From positions 92,061 to 131,721 of the forward strand of contig CAMYKB010000022.1 of the NCBI GenBank assembly GCA_947258875.1: a stretch of DNA of 39,661 bases. Reading direction: 5' to 3'. Under the pieces are notes generated by a model that saw nothing but the letters and a program-made list of their open reading frames with translations, searched no databases and had not been told where the DNA came from. The position numbers and the translations under genes were made by a program. This DNA is from an uncultured Gammaproteobacteria bacterium (GTDB lineage Bacteria; Pseudomonadota; Gammaproteobacteria; CAMYKB01). Positions 32,390 through 39,661 of this stretch are shown here, piece by piece. Every line of letters begins with the position of its first letter. Within the stretch, counting starts at the first letter, position 1.

Positions 32390-34693
32390 ATGAAGTGGAT
32401 AAAACGCATCCTGTTGGTCGTTGGCATTCTGTTTGCTCTGATGCTGGCGGCGGTGATCACCCTTGCGGTGACATTTGATCCTAACGACTATAAAGACCGT
32501 ATCGTGGCAGAAGTCCATAAGGCCACCGGCCGTGACCTGGTCTTGCAGGGTGATATCAAGCTTTCCGTGTTTCCCTGGTTGGGTGTGCGTCTGGGTGAGG
32601 CGCGCCTTAATAACCCGCAAGGTTTTGCCGATACGCCTTTTGCTCAGATTGAAGACGTCAATGTGCGTGCCGCCTTGCGCCCCTTGCTGCGTGGTGAGGT
32701 CCGCGCCGATGTGATCAGCCTTCGTGGCCTGAAACTCGATCTAAAAACCGACGCCCGTGGTAAGAGTAACTGGGACGACTTGTTGGCGCTGGCGGATGCA
32801 GATAAAGAAGAGGTGGCCAAGGAACAGCAAGCGATTGCCTTGCTGGTGGGTGGTATCGAGGTGATCGATGCGCAATTGGGTTGGGCTGATGAACAGGCTG
32901 GGCAAAGTCTGGAACTCGCGCCATTTAACTTGCAGGCAGGTACGATCGAGGTTGGCGGGTCGGGCGGCAAGGGTATTCGTATTGAAGGCATCGAACTTAC
33001 TGATTCACAGTTGCATTGGGTGGATGCCGGCGCGGGAAATGATGTGAAAATATCTCCGGCCGTTATCCGCATCGGTACAGTTGAGCTGGGCCAGCCCTTC
33101 GATTTGGATGTCGAACTGGGCGTTGACAGTAAAGAACCGGCAATCAAGGGTACTCTTGGTCTTGCAGGGCGTGTGTCCTTCGATACGGAAGGGCAACGTT
33201 ACGCCATCGCGGACATGCTCCTCAAGGTCAAGGCGACGGGTGAGGAATTTCCGGGTGGTCAGATCGATACCGTGTTGCGCGGCAATCTTGATGCCGACCT
33301 GAAAGCCGATATCGCCAAACTCGCACCGTGGTCGTTGCAGGCCTATGGTTTGTCACTGGATGGTGAGCTGGAAGCCACCGAGATTTCCAAAGCCCGCAAG
33401 TTCAAAGGGGAGCTTAAGAGCAAGCCTTTCAACCCCAGGGAATTGTTGGCTGCGTTGGGTGAAGCAGCGCCGGTTACTGCCGACGACAAGGCGTTGACTC
33501 GTGCTAAGCTGGATCTGAGTTATACGGCCACCCCTGACAGCGCCAATATTTCGAGCTTAATGATCCAGCTTGATGACACACTTATTAAGGGCAATGCTGC
33601 GTTACGCTCTTTCCATAAACCGAACATTAGCTTCGCCCTGGACGTCGATGACATTGATGTTGATCGCTACCTTGCGCCACCGGTAGATGACACCTCGGAA
33701 GCGGCGCAATCCGGAGCAGGTGATGATGCTATAAATTTGCCTGTGGAGAGTCTGCGCGACCTCACGCTCGCGGGTGATCTGAAAATCGGTAAGCTGAAGC
33801 TGCTAAACCTCAAGTTGGCCAAGGTGGCAGCCCGCGCGGATGCAAAACAGGGATTGATCAATATCGCACCCTTCTCGACGGCTTTGTATCAGGGTAATGT
33901 CAATGGCCGGGCATCGTTGGACGTGCGTGGGAAAACGCCTGCATATGCCATCAAGTCTGATCTCAAGGGTGTGAAGATCGGTGAGTTGATGCAGGACTTT
34001 GACAAGGAATATGACTATGTATCGGGTACCGGCAACGTATCGTTCGACCTGAAAACCCGAGGTAATCGTATTTCGGGCCTGAAAAAACAACTCCGTGGCC
34101 CGTTGGATCTCAATCTCAGTGATGGTGCGCTCAAGGATCCCAAGCTGGCAGAAAAGGTTGAAAAGGTTGCCGCCTTCCTGCAAGGACGTGAAACTAAACC
34201 GGCAGGCGAGCAGATCTTGTTCAAGGGTCTTAAGGGTACCGCCAATATTGCCCAGGGAGTGCTTCGTAACGATGATATGGAGCTGGTTGCGTCAGTTGTG
34301 CTTGCCAAAGGTAAAGGCAAGGTCGATATCGGGAATGACAGTCTTGATTACCAACTTGATGTGGCACTGGTTCCCAGGGTGAAACAACCGGCGGCAGCCG
34401 ACGCCACGACAGGCGCAGCGCCTGCGCCCACGCAGCCGGTGGTCACAGAGCAGGCTTCAGCTGATATTTTCCCGCCGGGCACGCGTTATGTGCCTGTGTT
34501 TGTCAAGGGTCCGTTTTCTAATCTCAGCTACGGGCTGGATCTGAGCCGTGCTGCAAAGTCCGAGGTGAAACAAAAGATCGAAGCGCGCAAGGAAGAGCTC
34601 AAACAAGAACTTGAAGAGAAGAAGGAAGAGAAAAAACAAGAGCTCAAGGATAAACTGCAGAAGGAACTGAAAGACCGCTTCAAGCTTTTCTAG
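32390..34693 (+). CDS. asmA: AsmA family envelope protein
   Basis: A 767-residue protein with one N-terminal membrane anchor (about 7-27, ILLVVGILFALMLAAVITLAV) and a long periplasmic AsmA body: DPNDYKDRIVAEVHKATGRD, LSVFPWLGVRLGEARL, a DUF3971-like repeated beta groove and the C-terminal GTANIAQGVLRNDDMEL. AsmA-like proteins span the periplasm and are thought to carry phospholipids to the outer membrane. It ends with a strongly charged coiled-coil segment (about 725-765, KEELKQELEEKKEEKKQELK), unusual in length. It leads an operon with the SRPBCC gene, mutY and yggX. Confidence 0.92.
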   Translation: MKWIKRILLVVGILFALMLAAVITLAVTFDPNDYKDRIVAEVHKATGRDLVLQGDIKLSVFPWLGVRLGEARLNNPQGFADTPFAQIEDVNVRAALRPLLRGEVRADVISLRGLKLDLKTDARGKSNWDDLLALADADKEEVAKEQQAIALLVGGIEVIDAQLGWADEQAGQSLELAPFNLQAGTIEVGGSGGKGIRIEGIELTDSQLHWVDAGAGNDVKISPAVIRIGTVELGQPFDLDVELGVDSKEPAIKGTLGLAGRVSFDTEGQRYAIADMLLKVKATGEEFPGGQIDTVLRGNLDADLKADIAKLAPWSLQAYGLSLDGELEATEISKARKFKGELKSKPFNPRELLAALGEAAPVTADDKALTRAKLDLSYTATPDSANISSLMIQLDDTLIKGNAALRSFHKPNISFALDVDDIDVDRYLAPPVDDTSEAAQSGAGDDAINLPVESLRDLTLAGDLKIGKLKLLNLKLAKVAARADAKQGLINIAPFSTALYQGNVNGRASLDVRGKTPAYAIKSDLKGVKIGELMQDFDKEYDYVSGTGNVSFDLKTRGNRISGLKKQLRGPLDLNLSDGALKDPKLAEKVEKVAAFLQGRETKPAGEQILFKGLKGTANIAQGVLRNDDMELVASVVLAKGKGKVDIGNDSLDYQLDVALVPRVKQPAAADATTGAAPAPTQPVVTEQASADIFPPGTRYVPVFVKGPFSNLSYGLDLSRAAKSEVKQKIEARKEELKQELEEKKEEKKQELKDKLQKELKDRFKLF

Positions 34694-34696
34694 GCG

Positions 34697-35263
34697 ATGG
34701 CACTACGTTTGCAGTTGCTGCTCGTGTGTCTCTTGTCCGTCAGCAGCGATTATGTGGTAGCCACCGAACTACAGTACCTGTCAGTCAGCCATGAAGACAG
34801 TGTTTACCATGTGGATATGGTAATACGCGTCAACGCGCCACTGCATCAGGTGCGCGCGGTATTGACTGACTATGAGAATTTGTCAAAACTCAATCCGGCG
34901 ATTATCAGCAGTGAGGTGTTGCTGGCGCCACAGGCAGGTGTCGCGCGGGTGCGTACCCGCATTCACGAATGTGTAGTGCTGATTTGTTTTGAGATGGTGC
35001 GTGTCGAGGATGTGACCGAGGACGGTGAGCGTGGATTGCGGGCAGAAATTGTCGCAGAGCAGAGTGATGCCCGGTCTGGTCGAGTTGACTGGTCTTTCGA
35101 CATTGATGGTGGGCATACGCTAGTGAGCTATCAAGCGGCTATTGAACCCGAGATCTGGATTCCGCCTGTTATCGGCCCCCCACTATTCAAGCGTAAGTTA
35201 CGCCAACATGTATTACGCACCGGCCAAAACCTGGAGCAGTTGGCTACACAGCCTGCATTATGA
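34697..35263 (+). CDS. Secreted SRPBCC/START-like ligand-binding protein
   Basis: A 188-residue protein with a signal peptide (about 1-22, [18 protein letters not shown]) and an SRPBCC helix-grip domain: [53 protein letters not shown]. This fold binds lipids or other hydrophobic ligands. It starts three bases after asmA and overlaps mutY as ATGA. Lying next to AsmA, a lipid-linked envelope role is possible but is inference. Confidence 0.85.
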   Translation: MALRLQLLLVCLLSVSSDYVVATELQYLSVSHEDSVYHVDMVIRVNAPLHQVRAVLTDYENLSKLNPAIISSEVLLAPQAGVARVRTRIHECVVLICFEMVRVEDVTEDGERGLRAEIVAEQSDARSGRVDWSFDIDGGHTLVSYQAAIEPEIWIPPVIGPPLFKRKLRQHVLRTGQNLEQLATQPAL

Positions 35264-36333
35264 AATCAAGTTTTAGTGATCGCATGCTGGCCTGGTTCGA
35301 ACAGCACGGCCGCAAAGACCTGCCTTGGCAGCAAAACATCAACCCTTATCGCGTTTGGGTGTCCGAGATTATGCTGCAGCAAACCCAGGTCGCGACGGTT
35401 ATTCCTTATTATCAACGCTTCCTGCAACGCTTTCCCGTGGTCTTAGAGCTGGCAAATGCTCCAGCCGATGAAGTGTTGCACCTCTGGTCGGGGTTGGGTT
35501 ACTACGCGCGTGCCCGTAACCTGCATAAGGCCGCAGGTGTGATTCGTGATGTGCACCAAGGTGTCTTTCCGCAGGACTTCGATACAGTGTTGGCATTGCC
35601 CGGTGTTGGGCGTTCCACGGCAGGCGCCATACTCTCGCTGGCGGGCGGGCAACGCTATCCGATCCTGGATGGTAATGTTAAACGTGTATTGGCGCGGCAT
35701 CGCAACATAGAGGGTTGGGCAGGCCAGCGTAAAGTTGCCGACCAACTGTGGACGGCCGCTGAGGCGCTGACGCCGCAACAATCTGTCCCTGAATACACTC
35801 AGGCGATGATGGATCTGGGCGCCACGGTGTGCACACGCCGTAATCCATCATGTCGTGCCTGTCCTGTGTGGACGGATTGCACAGCGCAACGTCTTGGCAG
35901 GCAACACGAATTGCCGACGCCCAAGGCACGCAAGATATTACCGGCACGTGAAACCATGATGGTGATGGCGTCTTCGCGAGATGGCGAGGTCTTAATGGAA
36001 CGGCGGCCACCGCAGGGCGTATGGGGTGGCCTGTTAAGTTTTCCGGAGGTCCAAAATGAGGCCGAGTGTGAGCAGTGGTGTCAACAGATGTTCGGTGACA
36101 TCCCGCTAGCGATTGAGCAATGGGCGCCGTTAAAACATACCTTCAGCCATTTTCATCTGCATATCACACCACTGCGTGTTGAACTACAGAACAGCGGACA
36201 CCGCTCTAGTGATAACCTTAGTCATCGTGTGATGGAAGATGACCGTTGGGTCTGGTATAACATGACATCTTCGCGCGGTGGTCTGGCCGCGCCGGTGAAT
36301 AAACTGATCAAGCTTTTGCAGCAAGAGCGTTAA
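35260..36333 (+). CDS. mutY: Adenine DNA glycosylase
   Basis: A 357-residue base-excision enzyme that removes A opposite 8-oxoguanine. Motifs are [20 protein letters not shown] with the catalytic Glu, the helix-hairpin-helix [17 protein letters not shown] and catalytic-Asp region [12 protein letters not shown], the 4Fe-4S cluster [17 protein letters not shown] (C-x6-C-x2-C-x5-C), and a C-terminal MutT-like domain ([26 protein letters not shown]). It overlaps the SRPBCC stop (ATGA) and is followed by yggX, as in E. coli. Confidence 0.97.
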   Translation: MKSSFSDRMLAWFEQHGRKDLPWQQNINPYRVWVSEIMLQQTQVATVIPYYQRFLQRFPVVLELANAPADEVLHLWSGLGYYARARNLHKAAGVIRDVHQGVFPQDFDTVLALPGVGRSTAGAILSLAGGQRYPILDGNVKRVLARHRNIEGWAGQRKVADQLWTAAEALTPQQSVPEYTQAMMDLGATVCTRRNPSCRACPVWTDCTAQRLGRQHELPTPKARKILPARETMMVMASSRDGEVLMERRPPQGVWGGLLSFPEVQNEAECEQWCQQMFGDIPLAIEQWAPLKHTFSHFHLHITPLRVELQNSGHRSSDNLSHRVMEDDRWVWYNMTSSRGGLAAPVNKLIKLLQQER

Positions 36334-36343
36334 GGAGTTGATA

Positions 36344-36619
36344 ATGACCCGCATGGTAGAGTGCGTCAAACTGGGTAAAGAGGCCGAAGGCCTGGATTAC
36401 CTGCCGTATCCTGGGGAGCTTGGCCAGAAGATCTATGAGGCCGTCTCGAAAGAGGGCTGGCAGATGTGGGTCAAGCACCAGACCATGCTCATTAATGAGT
36501 ACCGCCTGTCACCGATTGAACCCAAGGCGCGCAAGTTTCTGGAAGAGGAAATGGATAAATTTTTCTTCGGCGAGGGCGCCACTGTACCGGAGGGTTATGT
36601 GCCGCCAGGTGCGAAATAA
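36344..36619 (+). CDS. yggX: Fe(2+)-trafficking protein YggX
   Basis: A 91-residue protein (E. coli 91) linked to Fe-S cluster protection. It starts [20 protein letters not shown], has [28 protein letters not shown] and FFFGEG near the end. TAAGGAG precedes ATG 36344. It lies 10 bases after mutY; the pairing suits repair of the MutY cluster. A strong terminator follows. Confidence 0.96.
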   Translation: MTRMVECVKLGKEAEGLDYLPYPGELGQKIYEAVSKEGWQMWVKHQTMLINEYRLSPIEPKARKFLEEEMDKFFFGEGATVPEGYVPPGAK

Positions 36620-36638
36620 TTGCTCTATTATAGTAAGC

Positions 36639-36669
36639 AAAAAACGCCGCGCTAATCGCGGCGTTTTTT
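36639..36669 (+). terminator. Rho-independent terminator of asmA-SRPBCC-mutY-yggX operon
   Basis: AAAAAACGCCGCG, loop CTAAT, CGCGGCGTTTTTT. A perfect 13-bp stem ending in T6, 19 bases after the yggX stop. The A tract on the left lets it also stop leftward transcription. Confidence 0.92.
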
Positions 36670-36753
36670 ATCGGCTTCGTACTGCCCGCCATTATACGTG
36701 CCGCTACCTATCCAGTGTCAGTGGAAAGGTAAAAAAAGATAAATCCGAGCTGA

Positions 36754-37830
36754 TTATTCCTGTAGTCGTTTTTCATATTTCTTGATCAGCACGCCTTCGT
36801 CGCCACAGCAACTGGCCGCACATTTCTTAACGCTGTTCAGGCTGACAGGATCGGTGCTCAAGTAGGTCTCCAGCGGTAGGTTCTCCTGCGCACAGTCACA
36901 ACCTTTGTCGTCATAGACATAGACGTGATTGAGTCCGGCCTCGCGAGCAGCGTCATGCGCCGCCCACATGATTTCGCTAGGTGTCGCCGGTAAATGGTTC
37001 AGTTGGTACGCAGGGAAAAATCGTGTGATATGCCAGGGACTGTCGACGCCCAGGTGTTGCTTGATCCATTGCGCGATACCGCGCAATTCTTCCAGTGAAT
37101 CATTTTTGCCGGGGATGATGTTGGTGCGGGTTTCGACATGAATGCCAAGTTCATGGGCCTTGTGAATAGATGCCAGTACCTCACTGACCTTGGCCTTCTT
37201 GCAAATGTTGTAATAAAAATCATCCCGCAGGCTTTTGATGTCGGAGCACAGAACATCGACATGTGGTGCCATCAGCTCCAGCGCTTCGTCGCTGACAAAG
37301 CTGTTGGAAACGTACACCGTATAGAGACCGTGTTCATGCGCCAGCTCGGAAACATCCAGCACATACTCCAGCCATACGGCGGGTTCTGAATAGGTAAAGG
37401 CAATACCGTCCACAGCATGACGTTTGGCCGCTTCGATGAGTTCCAGTGGTGTGACGTAGGCAGCTGTTGACTCGCCGCGCGCCAGCTCATCCAGTGAGGA
37501 TACTCCCCAGGAGATCTCCAGGTTATGGCAGCCCTGGCAACGGAAGCTGCAGCCATAGCTGCCCACCGACATGACACGTGTGCCGGGTTGGAAATGCTTG
37601 ACCGGTTTATCCTCGATGGCGCCGATATCAATGGCCGACAGAATGCCGTATGACAGGTTATACAAGGTGCCGTTACGGTTCACATGAGCCTGACAAAAAC
37701 CGCGTTGACCATGGCGCAGGTTGCAGCGCCATAAGCATAGATTGCAGCGCGTATCGCCGTTCGGGAGTTGTTCCTGCAGGCGGGTCTTCATGAGTTGATA
37801 TGTAGCAGGTGCCTGCGCTGCTTTTGTCAT
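36754..37830 (-). CDS. amrS: AmrS-type radical SAM enzyme (AmmeMemoRadiSam system)
   Basis: A 358-residue radical SAM protein. The N-terminal cysteine cluster CNLCLWRCNLRHGQRGFC (29-46) resembles the AmrS/PflA-like zinc region. The SAM cluster is GCSFRCQGCHN (C94, C98, C101; CxxxCxxC intact). Later motifs are GIAFTYSEPAVWLEY, DVLCSDIKS and TRTNIIPGKNDS. A C-terminal CAASCCGDEG extra cysteine cluster is present. The substrate is unknown. The usual partners AmrA and AmrB are not in the window. It is divergent from an ATP-grasp gene 86 bases away. Confidence 0.9.
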   Translation of the reverse strand: MTKAAQAPATYQLMKTRLQEQLPNGDTRCNLCLWRCNLRHGQRGFCQAHVNRNGTLYNLSYGILSAIDIGAIEDKPVKHFQPGTRVMSVGSYGCSFRCQGCHNLEISWGVSSLDELARGESTAAYVTPLELIEAAKRHAVDGIAFTYSEPAVWLEYVLDVSELAHEHGLYTVYVSNSFVSDEALELMAPHVDVLCSDIKSLRDDFYYNICKKAKVSEVLASIHKAHELGIHVETRTNIIPGKNDSLEELRGIAQWIKQHLGVDSPWHITRFFPAYQLNHLPATPSEIMWAAHDAAREAGLNHVYVYDDKGCDCAQENLPLETYLSTDPVSLNSVKKCAASCCGDEGVLIKKYEKRLQE

Positions 37831-37916
37831 TACGTCTAAGCCCTGGGTTAGTGAGTTGCTGCATGAATCGGTGGGTGGCCTGTTATTATAGGCGACTTCG
37901 CAAGCTGCCGTCGTTT

Positions 37917-39176
37917 ATGTCAGAAGACCCACGCATTTTACTGATCGCACCGGACACCAGTTACCGGATCGGGCCCTATCTGCGCGCGGCACATAAACTG
38001 GGAATAGAGGTTGTGCTGGCCGCGCATGGTCCTTATGTGCCGGTGAATCCCTGTACTTCACAGGGTATTAACATTGATATGGCGGATATCAAGGCGGCAC
38101 AGCATAAGATCGTGGCTGCACTTGCCCAGGCGCCTGTCAGGGCTGTCATTGCCACTGACGACAGCACTGTCGAACTTGCAACTCGTGTCGCAACAGTATT
38201 CGGTTTAGCGCATAACCCGGTTACAGCCGTGCAGTACTCTCGGCGTAAGGACCTGGCGCGTGCCTGCCTGCATCGGGCAAAACTACCCGCTCCCAGTTAT
38301 CGTAAGCTTGATCTTGGCTCCGCCCTGATGCCGCAGCTGTCTCTTGTGGATTATCCCTGCGTGATTAAACCACTGGCATTATCGGGAAGTCGTGGCGTGA
38401 TCCGGGCGAACGACGTGGGCGAACTGCTGACGGCCTGTGCACGTCTGCAGACGTTGTTACGCAATGAATCCAGTAATGCAGAGCGGCAACATGTCTTGGT
38501 CGAGCGGTTTATTCCAGGGCGGGAATTTGCCGTGGAAGGGTTATTGCATCGAGGCCGATTGCAGGTATTGGCGGTATTCGATAAACCTGATCCCCTGCAA
38601 GGCCCGTTCTTCGAAGAAACCTATTACATCACGCCCTCGCGCCTGCCAGCCGCGGCTCAACTACTGCTTGCAGATGAAACCCGGCGCGCCTGTGCGGCCT
38701 ATGGTTTGCGTGAAGGGCCGGTACACGCGGAACTCAGGCTTGATGAAAGCAAGGCATGGATTATTGAGGTGGCGGCACGCACTATTGGTGGGCAATGCGC
38801 GAGGTTGCTTGAATTCGGTAGTGGCCATAAGTTAGAAGAACTGGTTCTGGCACAAGCGGTTGGACAGCCACTAAGTGTTGAGCCGGGCAAGGATGCTAGT
38901 GGGGTACTTATGATACCGATACCCAGGGCTGGGGTTTTACGGCGCGTAGAAGGTGTGCTCGCTGCAAGCCGGGTCGAATTCGTTACGGATATTGAAATCA
39001 GCATGCGCGAGGGGCAGCAAGTGGTGCCGCTCCCCGAAGGCAGTAGCTACCTCGGCTTCATGTTTGCGCATGCACCTACCCCTGAACAGGCTGAGGCTGC
39101 ACTTCGAAAAGCGCATTCCCTGCTCAAGATCGTGATAGCACCGCTGATACCCCTGGAGCGTGTAGGGGAGCCATGA
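37917..39176 (+). CDS. ATP-grasp enzyme
   Basis: A 419-residue ATP-grasp ligase-like protein. It has an N-terminal pre-ATP-grasp part (ILLIAPDTSYRIGPYLRAAH), the ATP lid YPCVIKPLALSGSRGVIRAN, the VERFIPGREFAVEGL block, PVHAELRLDESKAWIIEVAA with metal-binding acids, and a C-terminal LAL-type domain. Such enzymes join a carboxylate to an amine or thiol; the substrate is unknown. ATG 37917 matches the family, although the frame is open to 37809. It is divergent from amrS, and this pairing may be functional. Confidence 0.88.
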   Translation: MSEDPRILLIAPDTSYRIGPYLRAAHKLGIEVVLAAHGPYVPVNPCTSQGINIDMADIKAAQHKIVAALAQAPVRAVIATDDSTVELATRVATVFGLAHNPVTAVQYSRRKDLARACLHRAKLPAPSYRKLDLGSALMPQLSLVDYPCVIKPLALSGSRGVIRANDVGELLTACARLQTLLRNESSNAERQHVLVERFIPGREFAVEGLLHRGRLQVLAVFDKPDPLQGPFFEETYYITPSRLPAAAQLLLADETRRACAAYGLREGPVHAELRLDESKAWIIEVAARTIGGQCARLLEFGSGHKLEELVLAQAVGQPLSVEPGKDASGVLMIPIPRAGVLRRVEGVLAASRVEFVTDIEISMREGQQVVPLPEGSSYLGFMFAHAPTPEQAEAALRKAHSLLKIVIAPLIPLERVGEP

Positions 39177-39506
39177 TAATTCACTGAATAACGAATGAGC
39201 GCATCCTTTTCGTTGATGTCACCAGCCTAGGGCTAGATTTGAAATTTAGCTCTGCTCGGTAAATATGCGCAGCAGTGGGCCGTGTACACTAGTGGTCGCG
39301 GAAATGTAGGGTCCCACGCCTCTCTTGACGGGAATGAGGTGGCGGGGTTTAATACGCCTCCCTAAAAAGTGCCGACTACGCTTACGTGGGCGTTTTAGTT
39401 GGGTGAGCTGCGGGCAAGCAGCGAACGACCGGGCAAGGATGACCGGGCCGGTGTTCAACAAGACACGATTGTATCGCCATGGATGGCAAGAAAAGTTTCA
39501 AAAAAT
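39177..39506. other. Intergenic stretch before tRNA-Phe
   Basis: 330 bases with only short overlapping frames of unlikely composition. I see no promoter worth naming, no repeat and no hairpin beyond a weak one around CTAAAA...TTTTAG at 39361-39396. It must hold the tRNA promoter. Confidence 0.4.
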
Positions 39507-39582
39507 GGCCAGGTAGCTCAGTTGGTAGAGCAGGGGACTGAAAATCCCCGTGTCGGCAGTTCGATTCTGTCCCTGGCCACCA
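39507..39582 (+). tRNA. tRNA-Phe (anticodon GAA)
   Basis: 76 bases with encoded CCA. Acceptor GGCCAGG pairs with CCTGGCC, D arm TAGCTCAGTTGGTAGAGC, anticodon stem GGGGA/TCCCC around loop CTGAAAA (anticodon GAA), T arm GTTCGATTC. All four stems pair as expected. A TTTTTC tract follows and may end transcription. Confidence 0.97.
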
Positions 39583-39661
39583 TTTTTCTTTATTGATTCT
39601 TAACTTTCTCCCGCCTGATCCGCTGTTTGTTAGTTCGGCTGAATCGAACTGCCTGGCAGTT

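Noticed and set aside
39246-39516. Short frames on both strands before the tRNA gene
   Set aside because: Odd composition, no ribosome-binding sites; one runs into the tRNA.

Overview
The window is chromosomal DNA of a gammaproteobacterium. The evidence is a set of housekeeping genes with gammaproteobacterial features: PriA, HemW/RdgB/RNase PH/YicC, MutY-YggX, a zinc-type L31, RluE, an ArgS of the MSTRS type next to a SPOR protein, and a split-alpha PntAA/PntAB/PntB transhydrogenase. I cannot place it below class level; a free-living, possibly sulfur- or metal-exposed lineage is a guess.

Layout. Positions 1-834 hold the end of a probable metal-efflux neighbourhood (DUF3240 protein, His-rich membrane protein). 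Positions 1057-5661 are ftsN-like, argS and priA, all minus strand. Positions 6163-7756 are a compact operon: an ECF-like sigma factor, a one-helix membrane protein of the anti-sigma type, a small secreted protein and a Gln/Arg-rich DUF3106 protein. A cyclic-nucleotide-binding protein with a degenerate GGDEF domain follows, then pntAA-pntAB-pntB, an HNH endonuclease and hemH.

From about 13.8 to 19.2 kb is an accessory, decaying region. It holds dispersed repeats and what looks like a two-cassette integron remnant with matched attC core sites and no integrase. It also holds a transposase stub cut by a 21-bp inverted repeat, a duplicated 3' scrap of the fructosamine-kinase gene, a twice-frameshifted conserved gene and a decayed membrane-protein gene. 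The intact genes among these are a MmcQ/YjbR-like cassette gene, a rhodanese-like secreted protein, a fructosamine-kinase-family gene and rluE.

From 19.2 to 39.6 kb is mostly core: maeA, a 5'-3' exonuclease, a broken thermonuclease, rpmE, DUF4124, a CPXCG protein, hemW, ompW, rdgB-rph, yicC and a PGPGW protein. These are followed by hsp20 (with a near-perfect sigma-32 promoter), a DegP/DegQ protease (with a sigma-E-like promoter), moaD/moaC, a Cys-less LMW-phosphatase-like protein, asmA-SRPBCC-mutY-yggX, amrS, an ATP-grasp protein and tRNA-Phe.

Three points stand out. Conserved genes carry unexpected small internal deletions (argS, the thermonuclease, hemW). Nearly identical head-to-head pairs of perfect DnaA boxes lie upstream of both priA and rpmE. 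The integron-like cassettes have matching core sites. The deletions may be biology or assembly error; raw reads would decide.
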